From Paludibacteraceae bacterium (GTDB lineage: Bacteria; Bacteroidota; Bacteroidia; Bacteroidales; Paludibacteraceae), in the NCBI GenBank assembly GCA_017477325.1, contig JAFUWV010000010.1, positions 310,001-374,000 on the forward strand: a DNA stretch of 64,000 bases, given 5' to 3'. Position numbers and translations under genes: made by a program. A model generated the notes under the pieces. That model had not been told where the DNA came from and did not search any database. It saw only the letters and a program-made list of their open reading frames with translations. Shown here piece after piece: positions 25,090-34,255 of this stretch (position 1 is its first letter; every line of letters begins with the position of its first letter).

Positions 25090-25887
25090 TCAGACTATCT
25101 TGACTTCGATGCCGGCGTTCTTCAGACGCGTCTTCATACCGGCAGGCAGACCGTTGTCGGTGATGATGCAGTCGATCTGCGAGGTCTCGGCTATATGCAC
25201 GTAGCTGCGTTTGTTGAATTTCGACGAGTCGAAGACAGCGATGACCTTGCCCGCCTGCTGAATCATCTGCTGGTTGAGCAGCGCCTCCTCCAGACTGGGA
25301 GTGGAGACACCCGAGTCGAGCGAGAAAGAGTCGACACCGAGGAAAAGCTTGTAGCCGTTGAAATTCTTCAGCACAGAGAGGGCAAGCGGCCCCACGGTGG
25401 AGTGCGAGTTGATGCGGACATTGCCGCCGAGCATAACAACATTGAAACGCTTGTAACGCATCAGTTCGGTGGCAATATTCATTGCATTAGTGAGAATGTC
25501 AAGATGCTGAAAGCGGTCAAGATGACGAGCGACCTCCATAGTAGTAGTGCCGCTATCAAGCATGATGAAGTCGCCATCGTTAATCATAAGCGCAGCAGCC
25601 TGACCAATACGCTCTTTCTCTTTGAAATAGAACATGCGCTTCTTTGAAATAGCCGTATCCTCGTTCAGATTCTCTACCGGCCGGCGAATAGCACCGCCGC
25701 GGGTGCGGACAAGAAGGTTTCGAGACTGCAAAAGCGTAAGGTCCTTTCGAATGGTCACTTCCGAAATGCCCATCTCACGGCTCAACTGCGTAACCGAAAC
25801 CTCTTCATTGTTTTCTAACAGACGGAGAATCAACGCCCTGCGCTCCTTGGCAGAGGCGGAATTCTGCATAGGGGAAACATTATTCAT
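25090..25887 (-). CDS. DeoR-family transcriptional regulator
   Basis: A 265-residue protein. The N-terminal DeoR winged helix-turn-helix (RRALILRLLENNEEVSVTQL, then SEVTIRKDLTLLQ) is followed by the sugar-phosphate-binding DeoR C-terminal domain (DGDFIMLDSGTTTMEVARHL, VMLGGNVR, GVDSFSLDSGVSTP, VIAVFDSSKF). Such proteins usually repress catabolic genes until a sugar phosphate binds. I start it at the ATG at 25887 because a -7 box at 25912-25919 overlaps the alternative TTG start. It is divergent from the sugar locus beginning with agaS, the expected target. The shared spacer carries TTTCGAAA repeats. Confidence 0.92.
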   Translation of the reverse strand: MNNVSPMQNSASAKERRALILRLLENNEEVSVTQLSREMGISEVTIRKDLTLLQSRNLLVRTRGGAIRRPVENLNEDTAISKKRMFYFKEKERIGQAAALMINDGDFIMLDSGTTTMEVARHLDRFQHLDILTNAMNIATELMRYKRFNVVMLGGNVRINSHSTVGPLALSVLKNFNGYKLFLGVDSFSLDSGVSTPSLEEALLNQQMIQQAGKVIAVFDSSKFNKRSYVHIAETSQIDCIITDNGLPAGMKTRLKNAGIEVKIV

Positions 25888-25911
25888 GGCATACAAATTA
25901 AAAGTTTGCGG

Positions 25912-25942
25912 CAAAGATAATACTTATTTTACAAATATGAAA
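25912..25942 (-). promoter_or_regulatory. Promoter for deoR-type gene
   Basis: On the minus strand a -7 box TATCTTTG (25912-25919) follows TTTC (25939-25942) after 19 nt. The predicted start is near 25905, which fixes the gene start at 25887. Confidence 0.6.
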
Positions 25943-25965
25943 GTATTGTAACACTTTAGTCTATA

Positions 25966-26085
25966 TTTCGAAATGTTTCGAAAAGAAATTCAACCACATT
26001 TTCCAATATAACGCACTGATTTTCAATAACTACAACTATAGACATCCAAATATGTTATAAAACATATAAATATACTTTCGAAAGT
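25966..26085. promoter_or_regulatory. TTTCGAAA operators in the deoR-agaS divergent spacer
   Basis: TTTCGAAA occurs at 25966-25973 and 25976-25983 (10-bp period). A third copy lies inside the 12-bp palindrome ACTTTCGAAAGT at 26074-26085, which overlaps the upstream promoter element of the agaS operon. Its position over a promoter suits a repressor. The paired sites match those at 19726-19810. Confidence 0.7.
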
Positions 26086-26106
26086 AAAATAATCAAAATA
26101 ATTTTG
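26076..26106 (+). promoter_or_regulatory. Promoter for the agaS-led operon
   Basis: TTTC (26076-26079), 19 nt, then TAATTTTG (26099-26106). The upstream element lies within the ACTTTCGAAAGT palindrome. The leader to the agaS ATG is about 135 nt with no obvious structure. Confidence 0.6.
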
Positions 26107-26246
26107 CATGTCGAAATACAGGAGAAAGAGAACGAGGTACAGAATCCTCGCAATAGTGCCGCAACCATCATTCTCCACCGGAGAACAAACGGGTGACAGA
26201 ACCCTACCGACTTACAAACGTACAAACATATTAAAAACCACTATAT

Positions 26247-27362
26247 ATGGAGACATTCACTCATAAAGAGATTCACCAACAGCCGGCGATGTGGAAGAAA
26301 GAATACGAAGCATTGCTGCAGAACAAGGCTCAGATAAGTGCATTCATGCACAAGTACCTCACCCCTGAGACAGACATCGTGCTTACCGGTGCAGGCACCT
26401 CAGCTTTTATTGGTGACGCTATAGAACCTATCATGCGCGGCATCTGGACAAACGTGCGTGCCGTACCTACTACTGACCTAATTACACATGCGGAGTATCT
26501 GCTTGACGCAGAACGCCCGCTACTCCTCATCAGTTTCGCACGCTCAGGCAACAGTCCCGAGAGTGTGGGAGCAGTTAACATAGCAAACAAACTATGCAAG
26601 AACGTAGCACACATCTACATCACCTGCAATAAAGACGGGAAGTTGGCAGCCGAGAGCGGCAAAGACAATATCCTGCTTGTGCTGCTGCCCGAAGAGACCG
26701 ACGACAAGTCGCTTGCCATGACAAGCAGTTTCTCTACCATGCTGCTCACCTGTATGATGCTCAGCCATATTGACACACTTGAGCAGGACAAGCCGTTGAT
26801 AGACTGCACCATCAAGAACGCAGAAGTCGTGATTGCCGACTATGAAGACAAACTGAAGGCTATCGGCGAGCGCAAGTTCGAGCGTGGCGTGTTCCTCGGC
26901 TCGGGTGCTCTGAAAGGTATTGCTGAAGAGTGCCACCTGAAGCTTCAAGAGCTGACAGACGGCGGTGTAGTGTGCAAGTTCGACAGTTTCCTCGGATTCC
27001 GCCATGGGCCAAAAGCTGTAGTGAACGACAAGTCGATAGTAGTTTATCTGATGACCGACGACGAGAAGGTGCAGCGCTACGAGCGTGACCTTGTGCGTCA
27101 GGTGAGCAGCAACAACCACCCCGTGGCACAACTGATAGTGACTGCAGGCCACTGCCCCGAGATGCCCGACGTGAATGCTGACCTTATAGTAAAAATGCCT
27201 AATGGCAAGCCTCAGACCGACTTCTACGGCATAGTGCCTTACGTGCTGGTAGGCCAACTGCTCGGCTTCTACGCTTCACTCGCTCACGGACTCAACCCGG
27301 ACGCACCATCAGTAAGCGGAAACATACACCGTGTGGTGGAGGGAGTGACAATATATGAATAA
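26247..27362 (+). CDS. agaS: AgaS-like SIS-domain sugar-phosphate isomerase/deaminase
   Basis: A cytoplasmic protein of 371 residues with two SIS domains. The first contains DIVLTGAGTSAFIGDA and SFARSGNSPESVGAV, the second GSGALKGIAEECHLKLQELT and FLGFRHGPK. This layout matches AgaS, which converts galactosamine-6-phosphate to tagatose-6-phosphate (deaminase/isomerase) in galactosamine pathways. It is the first gene after the operator and promoter, followed by a gatZ-like and later a PfkB gene, which supports a tagatose-phosphate pathway. The exact substrate is a family inference. Confidence 0.85.
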   Translation: METFTHKEIHQQPAMWKKEYEALLQNKAQISAFMHKYLTPETDIVLTGAGTSAFIGDAIEPIMRGIWTNVRAVPTTDLITHAEYLLDAERPLLLISFARSGNSPESVGAVNIANKLCKNVAHIYITCNKDGKLAAESGKDNILLVLLPEETDDKSLAMTSSFSTMLLTCMMLSHIDTLEQDKPLIDCTIKNAEVVIADYEDKLKAIGERKFERGVFLGSGALKGIAEECHLKLQELTDGGVVCKFDSFLGFRHGPKAVVNDKSIVVYLMTDDEKVQRYERDLVRQVSSNNHPVAQLIVTAGHCPEMPDVNADLIVKMPNGKPQTDFYGIVPYVLVGQLLGFYASLAHGLNPDAPSVSGNIHRVVEGVTIYE

Positions 27363-27461
27363 GTAGGTTCACCAAGTTCGTTCAGTTTGCCAAGTCCGCT
27401 AAGAAACTTAGCAAACTCCTCAAACTTAATCAAACTCGTCAAACTTAAATAACTCTATATT
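27363..27461 (+). repeat. AAACTT-rich degenerate repeats in an intercistronic spacer
   Basis: The 99-nt gap between agaS and the gatZ-like gene contains several copies of CAAACT(T/C) and CAAGT(T/C)CG at 8-10 nt spacing. Both flanking genes are in one direction and no terminator is seen. Confidence 0.55.
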
Positions 27462-28697
27462 ATGGCAAAGACTGAAAACATTCTCCGCGTGATGGAGGAA
27501 TTGAAACAAAAGACCGGCGTGCCCCGCACATTGTTTGCTGCATGCCCTAACTCATTGTCAGTAATCAAGGCTTCGTTTCGTGCTGCAAAGCGCAACAACT
27601 CGCCTATCTATTTTGCCACCACTCTCAACCAGGTTGACTGCGATGGCGGCTACACAGGCATGACTCAAGCAGAGTTCACCAAGATACTTGCCCGCGAAGC
27701 AGCAGCCGTACACTACACAGGTCCGTACGTAGTGGCTATCGACCACGGCGGACCATGGCTCAAAGACAAACAGTCGATAGAGCGCTGGGACACCGAGCGC
27801 GCTATGCAAGGCGTAAAGAAGAGTTACGAAGCAGCCATACTGGCTGGCTACGACCTGATACATGTTGACCCGACCGTTGACATCTTCCTGCCCAAAGGAC
27901 AGATAATAGATATTCACGTGGTAGTAAAGCGTACGGTAGAACTGATTCTGCATGCCGAGAACTTCCGCAAAGCACAAGGTCTGCCACCTATCTCATACGA
28001 AGTAGGAACAGAAGAGGTGCACGGCGGTCTGGCTGACGAGAAGACTTTCGACACCTTCCTGGAAGGACTGAAGGCCGGTCTGCACGAAGTGGGACTGGAC
28101 GACATCTGGCCATGCTTCATAGTAGGCAAAGTGGGCACCGACCTTCACACCACCTTCTTCGACGCTGACGTGGCACGCAAGCTCACCGCGAAGGTGCGCC
28201 CTTACGGCAGTTATATAAAAGGTCACTACTCAGACGATGTGGACAACCCCGAAGACTACCCGAAGGCAGGCATGGGTGCTGCCAACGTAGGACCTGAGTT
28301 CACCATGAACGAGTATGACGCTCTGGCAGAACTGGAGGAAGAAGAGAAGAAACTATTTGCAGAAGGCAAGGTAGCTCAACTGAGCAACATGACACAAGTG
28401 CTGTGGCAGTGCGTATATGAGTCGAACCGCTGGAAAAAATGGCTGCACGGCGAAGAGGTAGGCAAAGACCTGAAGGAGTGCACACCCGAGCGCCAGCTAT
28501 GGCTTGTGAAGACCGGCTGCCGCTATATCTGGCAGAAGCCCGAAGCACTGGTTGCACGGCAAACACTGTACGACAACCTCACACGTCTCGGCATTCAGGC
28601 AGAAGAGGTGGTGCTGATGAGAATTGAGCACAACATGGACAAGTACTACAACGCCTTCAACATTGTCAACCTGAATGACTATCTTAAGGAGATTTGA
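27462..28697 (+). CDS. GatZ/KbaZ-type tagatose-1,6-bisphosphate aldolase subunit
   Basis: A 411-residue protein, close to the usual 420 for GatZ/KbaZ. Recognisable stretches are RTLFAACPNSLSVIKASFRA, TTLNQVDCDGGYTGMT, VVAIDHGGPWLKD, DLIHVDPTVD and YEVGTEEVHGGL. In enterobacteria this subunit stabilises or activates the catalytic GatY/KbaY aldolase, which yields glyceraldehyde-3-phosphate and dihydroxyacetone phosphate. No GatY/KbaY gene is present in the window, so either it is elsewhere or this homolog acts differently. Its place between agaS and a PfkB kinase fits the last step of tagatose-phosphate catabolism. Confidence 0.85.
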   Translation: MAKTENILRVMEELKQKTGVPRTLFAACPNSLSVIKASFRAAKRNNSPIYFATTLNQVDCDGGYTGMTQAEFTKILAREAAAVHYTGPYVVAIDHGGPWLKDKQSIERWDTERAMQGVKKSYEAAILAGYDLIHVDPTVDIFLPKGQIIDIHVVVKRTVELILHAENFRKAQGLPPISYEVGTEEVHGGLADEKTFDTFLEGLKAGLHEVGLDDIWPCFIVGKVGTDLHTTFFDADVARKLTAKVRPYGSYIKGHYSDDVDNPEDYPKAGMGAANVGPEFTMNEYDALAELEEEEKKLFAEGKVAQLSNMTQVLWQCVYESNRWKKWLHGEEVGKDLKECTPERQLWLVKTGCRYIWQKPEALVARQTLYDNLTRLGIQAEEVVLMRIEHNMDKYYNAFNIVNLNDYLKEI

Positions 28698-28776
28698 GGA
28701 TTTAAAGAACTGTCTTCTAACACAGAGTGATTTCACAGAGAGAACATACCAAAACTAAAAACTCAAAACTAAAACC

Positions 28777-30177
28777 ATGAGTAGTAACCGTATGTATATC
28801 CTATTCATATCTATAGTGACGACGCTGGTCATGGCGGTTTCGTGCCAGAGCACTACTCCACCCGAGCAGGAAGGGCAGAAGACCGACACGACAGAGCAGG
28901 TGCAGCCTGCCGACCTTGAGCCGCTCACACTCTCCGTGCCAGTCACGGAGGACTGGGTGTACTCGGGCAAGCCTCAGATCACCATCCATGCCGAGAACAA
29001 GAATGCTGTAGCCGTGATGGCAGAAGCCAAACTGCGTATTGCTACCGACATGAAAGAGTTAGTAGTGACAGAAACTGACAGCGTAGAGATACCTGCCAAG
29101 AGCGCAAAAGACATAGTGATGACTACTACCGATCCGCTGGCACCGGGCTTATACCGCGCTACATGCAGTGTCAACGGCAAGGGTGCCCGCAACTCTTTCA
29201 TCTTCGCTATCGACCCCTTTGAGATAAAGTCAGCACCTGACAAGCAGGCAGACTACGACAGCTTCTGGCAGACAGCGAAAGACCAGTTGGCAGCCATCGA
29301 CATGAAGGCTAACCTGATAGAACTGACAAGCAAGAGCAGTGCTACGAGGAAAGTATATCTGGTGGAACTGAACTCTGTGCCTGACGGTTTGACAGGTGAG
29401 CCGGTAGTGGTTCGCGGTTACTACTGCGAGCCGCAGGACGGACAGAAACACCCTGTCGTAATGCACTTCTTCGGCTATGACACACAGAAGACAAAGGCGA
29501 AAGTGAGTTGCCCGAGCGGAGGTACGTCAGAATATGCCGAGTTCTATCTCTCGCATCGTGGGCAGTATATCAACAACCGTCCCGAGTCTTCGCGTGAACC
29601 GGACGGGTTAGGAGATTTGGAGAACCCATACGGCGACTGGTTCTCGTATAATTTCGGAGACAAAGACAGCTACTACTACCGCGGAGCCTTCATGGACTGC
29701 GTGCAGGCAGTGCGCTTTATGGCAACTCGCGAGACAAGCGACATGACGAAGCTGTTTGCCGAAGGCTCAAGCCAAGGCGGAGCACTCACCTACGCAGCAG
29801 CAGCTTTGAGCGACTACCCCTTCTGCGCAATAGCAGCCAACGTAGCTTTCCTCGGAGACTACGCTGACGCAATGAAGATAGGCGGACAGGCAGCAGAGAC
29901 GGCCAAACGCTGCAAAGGGTCAATGACGGACGAAGAGATGCTGCGTTTCCTCTCGTATTTCGACACGAAGAACCTCGCCACACGCATCTCTTGCCCCGTG
30001 CTTGCCAGCAGCGGTCTGCAAGACAATGTGTGCCCGCCTCGCACCAACATAGTGCCTTTCAACAATCTGCAGACACCTCAGAGCAAGAAAGAGTACATCT
30101 TCGGACCTGAGATGGGACACGACTACCCCGCAGGGTGGAACACAAAGATGTGGAAACTATTCAGAGACAATATGTAG
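28777..30177 (+). CDS. Lipoprotein carbohydrate esterase, CE7 / acetyl xylan esterase (AXE1) family
   Basis: A 466-residue alpha/beta hydrolase with a lipoprotein signal (VTTLVMAVSC, then Q-S-T-T-P), so probably membrane anchored at the cell envelope. A beta-rich N-terminal region (about 45-160) precedes the AXE1 domain. The catalytic triad is readable: Ser332 in GSSQGG, Asp416 in LQDNVCPP and His448 in GHDYP. Family members remove acetyl groups from oligosaccharides and antibiotics. In this locus it may deacetylate the glycan or an N- or O-acetylated breakdown product; that is inference. Confidence 0.88.
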   Translation: MSSNRMYILFISIVTTLVMAVSCQSTTPPEQEGQKTDTTEQVQPADLEPLTLSVPVTEDWVYSGKPQITIHAENKNAVAVMAEAKLRIATDMKELVVTETDSVEIPAKSAKDIVMTTTDPLAPGLYRATCSVNGKGARNSFIFAIDPFEIKSAPDKQADYDSFWQTAKDQLAAIDMKANLIELTSKSSATRKVYLVELNSVPDGLTGEPVVVRGYYCEPQDGQKHPVVMHFFGYDTQKTKAKVSCPSGGTSEYAEFYLSHRGQYINNRPESSREPDGLGDLENPYGDWFSYNFGDKDSYYYRGAFMDCVQAVRFMATRETSDMTKLFAEGSSQGGALTYAAAALSDYPFCAIAANVAFLGDYADAMKIGGQAAETAKRCKGSMTDEEMLRFLSYFDTKNLATRISCPVLASSGLQDNVCPPRTNIVPFNNLQTPQSKKEYIFGPEMGHDYPAGWNTKMWKLFRDNM

Positions 30178-30238
30178 AGATTTGAACGGAGCTGCGCTCC
30201 TATTTGAAGATTTAACATAGACTATAAAAATTATTACC

Positions 30239-31183
30239 ATGAAACAATTTGATATAATAGCCTTAGGCGAATTGAATGTTGACCTGATTCTGAATCAGAT
30301 AGAAGGTTATCCCGAAGTAGGCAAAGAGAAGTTCGCAGGTCAGATGACGCTGACTCTGGGCAGCAGCACGGCAATCTTTGCCGCTAATGCAGCTGCCCTC
30401 GGAGCCAAAGTGGCATTCTGCGGCATGATAGGCAACGACAGCTTTGGCGACCTGGTAGAGACAAGTCTCAGAAAGAAAGGTGTGGACACACGCTACCTGA
30501 TTCGTCAGGACAAACATGCTACCGGTGCCACCATCTGCATGAGTTACGACGAAGACCGCGCCAACCTGACTTACCAAGGGGCAATGGACTACATGTCGCT
30601 TGAAGACATCAATCCTGAGGTGTTCAAGAACACAAAGCATATTCATATCTCGAGCATCTTCATGCAGAGCGGAGTGAAACGGGACCTGAAGAAGATTCTG
30701 GAGCTCTGCAAGCAGAACGGTGTGACCACATCGCTTGACACACAGTGGGACCCGGTGGAGAAATGGGAGCTGGACTACAAAGAGGTGCTGCCGATGCTGA
30801 CAGTATTCATGCCTAATGAGACCGAACTCAAGTATCTCACCCACAGCGAGACTCTGGATGAGGCAGTAGAGAAGATCCGTCCATACGTGAATGCAGCCGT
30901 CATCAAGTGCGGCTCACGCGGCTCACTGCTTCTGCAGAAGGGTCAGACCGACCACATGCAGGCAGCACTGCTGAACAAGCAGGTAGTGGACTGCATAGGT
31001 GCTGGCGACTCGTTCAACTCGGGCTTCATTACCCGTCTGGCAGAAGGAGCCACACTGCTTGAATGCCAGCAATACGGCAACATGACAGGAGCCGTGAATA
31101 CCACTGCCGCAGGAGGCACTACCGCATTCACCTCAAAAGAAGACGTAGAACGAATAGGCAAAGAACGCTTCGGATGGAGCTAA
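30239..31183 (+). CDS. PfkB-family carbohydrate kinase
   Basis: A 314-residue ribokinase-like enzyme with the N-terminal GELNVDLI strand, a substrate region GSSTAIFAANAAALGAKVAF, and the C-terminal PfkB signature IGAGDSFNSGF with catalytic base Asp257. Between AgaS and GatZ a tagatose-6-phosphate kinase is required, so that is the most likely activity; fructose, ribose and 2-keto-3-deoxygluconate kinases have the same fold. It lies 61 nt after the esterase gene and 36 nt before the metallophosphatase gene, on one strand. Confidence 0.88.
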   Translation: MKQFDIIALGELNVDLILNQIEGYPEVGKEKFAGQMTLTLGSSTAIFAANAAALGAKVAFCGMIGNDSFGDLVETSLRKKGVDTRYLIRQDKHATGATICMSYDEDRANLTYQGAMDYMSLEDINPEVFKNTKHIHISSIFMQSGVKRDLKKILELCKQNGVTTSLDTQWDPVEKWELDYKEVLPMLTVFMPNETELKYLTHSETLDEAVEKIRPYVNAAVIKCGSRGSLLLQKGQTDHMQAALLNKQVVDCIGAGDSFNSGFITRLAEGATLLECQQYGNMTGAVNTTAAGGTTAFTSKEDVERIGKERFGWS

Positions 31184-31219
31184 TACCACGGTAACCAGTA
31201 ACCAGTAAAAACACGCATC

Positions 31220-33040
31220 ATGAAAAGATTATTCTCTCTGCTGACAATAAGCTGCATCACATCTATGATGTTTGCAGACGTTATGGCACTTAATCCTGCC
31301 ACCGTGCTGGCTGACACTGCCAAATACGCTCAGGCAGACTACACTGTGCCGAGTTACACGCAGTATCTGATAGCCAAAGAGACTGCAAAGGCAAGTCCTA
31401 CGGAGGCCAACCTGCAGGCACTGCATGACCGCATGAGTGAGCTGCAGGGCAAAGAGGAGCCGTATTGCATGGTAGCCAACATCAATGGTGACCCTGCTAC
31501 ACGCATGGCTTTCTGCTGGTTTACGAACGAGGGAGTAGAAAAAGGTGAGGTGCAACTTGTAGCCAATGCCGATGCCACCGAAGCAGACTTTGCAGGCTCA
31601 GGTGTGATAACTGTGGCTGCAACCAACACTCTGACCAAGGGTTTGCGCTACACGGGTGCTGTGCCATATATTACAAAAGCATCGGGAATAAAAAGCAGCA
31701 TACGCTATAAATACAATACTCATAAAGCTCTTGCCGAGAATCTGACTCCCGGAACAGAGTATTCGTGGCGCGTAGGTTATGCAGGTCACTGGAGCAAGAT
31801 AGCGCACTTCCGCACAATGGACGAGAAACAGGGAGAGTTCTCATTTATATATATGACAGACAGCCATATCATGAATGATGAATATATCAGCCATGCCCGC
31901 CGTTGTGCTTTGGCAGCTGCGAAGACAGTACCGGAGGCACGCTTCTGCGTCTTCCCCGGTGACTTTGTAGAGGACGGTGGTGGTGCCAACTCAGAATGGG
32001 AATGGGAGCGCTGGTTTGAGGAGGCATTGAACCCTGTAATAATGCAGATGCCTATCGTACCAACAGACGGCAACCACGATGATAGTCCGAACATCAACTA
32101 CACCTACCATTTTAACACCGACAACGAGTTCAACCGCGAATACACCAACAAGCCACAGTTTGAGGGGATTGTGTATAGTTTTGTATATGGTGATGCATTG
32201 TTCCTTGTATATTCAATGCAGGACTTCTGGCGTGAACCTTACAGCTACAACGATTTCACCTCTACCTATCTCGGCACGAATCTTGGCAGATGGTTCCGCA
32301 CAAAGACAGCACAGAATGCTGACACGAAATATCGATTGACTCTGTCGCACTTTAATTTGTTCTCCGGCTCCGACCACTCTGTTGATGAAGAACCCCCACT
32401 CTTCCGCGCCACTATGCTTCCTACACTAAAAGCATGCGAGATTGATGTGGCTCTGCAAGGTCATGACCATACGTACGAAGTGATAGGACCCGTCAACCCG
32501 GACAACTGCACACCTATCCTTTCGGCCATCACGGACAGAGAAGAAGTGGCAGGCGGCAACAGCAAGAACATGACAGGATATAAGGGCGGCACATACTGCA
32601 CTGACGACGGTACACTGTTTTTCATAGGTGCCACTTGCGGCAGAAAGCGTTATTATCCTCACACCAAAGCCAGAATGGAGAACGACTACACTGAAGACAG
32701 CAAACTATTGCAAGACGGCAAGCACCACAACGTGAAGAACTACTTCGACCTCTTCACCGGCATGTTCGGACAGCCTGAGGCACCAAGTTTCACAAAGATA
32801 ACCGTGAAAGACGACTGCATAGAGTTCAACTCATACACTGCGGACGATGATGAAGGCAACGTGACACTGATTAACACAATGCGTATAGTCAGGAACAAAG
32901 AACACACCATACCCACAGGCTTTGAGGACCTTACACCAGAGCAAGCTCCAAGAGAAGGACAGAAATTCATACGTAACAACAACATATACATCCTCCACAA
33001 TGGCAAGACATACAACCTGCTTGGAGTAGAAGTTAAATAA
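31220..33040 (+). CDS. Secreted purple-acid-phosphatase-like metallophosphatase with sorting-like tail
   Basis: A 606-residue protein with a signal peptide. It is the short relative of the 13307 and 19973 products, without their beta-helix and Ig modules. It starts at the shared helical linker (VLADTAKYAQADYTVPSY), then has the FN3 module PYCMVANINGDPATRM and the phosphatase with TDSH (213-216), PGDF, DGNHDD (283-288), LSHFN and GHDH (414-417). It ends in FIRNNNIYILHNGKTYNLLG, the tail common to this group. It lies inside the sugar locus, which suggests that phosphate removal is part of glycan processing; the substrate is unknown. Confidence 0.88.
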   Translation: MKRLFSLLTISCITSMMFADVMALNPATVLADTAKYAQADYTVPSYTQYLIAKETAKASPTEANLQALHDRMSELQGKEEPYCMVANINGDPATRMAFCWFTNEGVEKGEVQLVANADATEADFAGSGVITVAATNTLTKGLRYTGAVPYITKASGIKSSIRYKYNTHKALAENLTPGTEYSWRVGYAGHWSKIAHFRTMDEKQGEFSFIYMTDSHIMNDEYISHARRCALAAAKTVPEARFCVFPGDFVEDGGGANSEWEWERWFEEALNPVIMQMPIVPTDGNHDDSPNINYTYHFNTDNEFNREYTNKPQFEGIVYSFVYGDALFLVYSMQDFWREPYSYNDFTSTYLGTNLGRWFRTKTAQNADTKYRLTLSHFNLFSGSDHSVDEEPPLFRATMLPTLKACEIDVALQGHDHTYEVIGPVNPDNCTPILSAITDREEVAGGNSKNMTGYKGGTYCTDDGTLFFIGATCGRKRYYPHTKARMENDYTEDSKLLQDGKHHNVKNYFDLFTGMFGQPEAPSFTKITVKDDCIEFNSYTADDDEGNVTLINTMRIVRNKEHTIPTGFEDLTPEQAPREGQKFIRNNNIYILHNGKTYNLLGVEVK

Positions 33041-33066
33041 GACATTCATAAAACTCAACATACATC

Positions 33067-34170
33067 ATGAAACGATATTTTATACTTGCAGCGGCAGTGC
33101 TGACGATGGCTGCCTGCACAACAAAGACAAACGAGAATCAGACAGAGAATCCTGCGGACAAAGTGCTGCTTAGCGACTTCCGTCCTCAGAACGTGAACAA
33201 CATCCCTGCAACAAAAGTGGAAAAAGCCAAGTTCCCCATCATCGACATGCACTCGCACGACTATGCATCAAACGATGCTGAGATTCAGGCATGGATAAAA
33301 GTGATGGACCAAGTGGGCGTACGACACACGGCTGTGATGCATTGCGCATGGATAGGCCGCCCGTTTGAGGAAGTGGCAGCAGCATACGCTCCATATAAGG
33401 ACCGTTTCCGCCTATGGTGTTGTTTTGATTACACAAATATTGACACTCCTGAAGGTCTTGCAGCCTCGCTGAAGACACTGGAGCGCTATCATGAGATGGG
33501 TGCCGTAGGTATAGGCGAGTTGGGAGACAAAGGCTTCGGTGACCTGTATGCACGCCCCGTAGAAGGCATGGGTATTCATATCGATGACCCGCGCGTGAAA
33601 CCACTATTGGAGAAATGCGCAGAACTCAAGATGCCTGTATCAATACACATTGGCGAGCCTATATGGATGTATCTGCCTATGGACGAGACCAACGACGGTC
33701 TGCCCAATGGTGCTGTATGGCATGTGGACACAACCGACGTGAACTGCCTCGGCTACGACGGCCTGATACGCACCTTTGAGAACGCAGTGCGCGAGAACCC
33801 CAAGACACTGTTCATCGCCTGCCACTACCTGAACATGAACCACGACTACGTACGCCTTGGAGCGATGCTGGACAAGTATCCTAACATGTACGTTGACATA
33901 GCAGCACGTGTAGCAGAAGCTGCTCAGACACCACGTGCTACACGCGAGTTCATACTGAAATATCAAGACCGCATCATCTTCGGCACTGACAACGGCATGT
34001 CGGCAGACATGTATCAGAACATCTTCCGCGTACTGGAGACCAACGACGAACACTTCTACATTCCGGAATACAACTACCACTGGTATCTCTCAGGCTTCAA
34101 CCTGCCTGACGAAGTGCTGCAGAAGATATACTACAAGAATGCAGAAAGGATACTGGGGGAGTACAAGTAG
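33067..34170 (+). CDS. Lipoprotein of the amidohydrolase superfamily (Amidohydro_2 type)
   Basis: A 367-residue protein with a lipoprotein signal (LAAAVLTMAAC). The TIM-barrel metal ligands are visible: H62 and H64 in IDMHSHD, a histidine in SIHIGEP, another in FIACHYLNMN, and the C-terminal aspartate in IIFGTDNGM. Related proteins hydrolyse lactones or decarboxylate aromatic acids, and many members in SusCD loci have no assigned function. It starts 26 nt after the metallophosphatase and is co-directional with the rest of the locus. Confidence 0.8.
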   Translation: MKRYFILAAAVLTMAACTTKTNENQTENPADKVLLSDFRPQNVNNIPATKVEKAKFPIIDMHSHDYASNDAEIQAWIKVMDQVGVRHTAVMHCAWIGRPFEEVAAAYAPYKDRFRLWCCFDYTNIDTPEGLAASLKTLERYHEMGAVGIGELGDKGFGDLYARPVEGMGIHIDDPRVKPLLEKCAELKMPVSIHIGEPIWMYLPMDETNDGLPNGAVWHVDTTDVNCLGYDGLIRTFENAVRENPKTLFIACHYLNMNHDYVRLGAMLDKYPNMYVDIAARVAEAAQTPRATREFILKYQDRIIFGTDNGMSADMYQNIFRVLETNDEHFYIPEYNYHWYLSGFNLPDEVLQKIYYKNAERILGEYK

Positions 34171-34255
34171 TTTAAAGTTTAAGGTTTAAAGTTGAAAGAA
34201 GTTGAGAGTTGAGAGTTTAGAGTTTAGAGAAGTATTTAGTCTATAGATTAAGAGT
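34171..34255 (+). repeat. GTTTAAAG/GTTGAGAG degenerate tandem repeats
   Basis: A short spacer composed mostly of GTTTAAAG, GTTGAGAG and GTTTAGAG units of 7-8 nt. Similar units follow the polyprenyl synthase gene (about 48198-48230). Confidence 0.6.

Noticed and set aside
25024..25647. 207-residue plus-strand ORF
   Set aside because: It is fully antisense to the DeoR-family gene, begins in the terminator region and resembles no protein.
25888..25914. TTG start for the DeoR-family gene
   Set aside because: This codon lies in the predicted -7 promoter element (25912-25919); the ATG at 25887 fits.
30188..30200. Hairpin GGAGC-tgc-GCTCC between the esterase and PfkB genes
   Set aside because: The stem is only 5 bp and has no U-tract, so it is not a convincing terminator.
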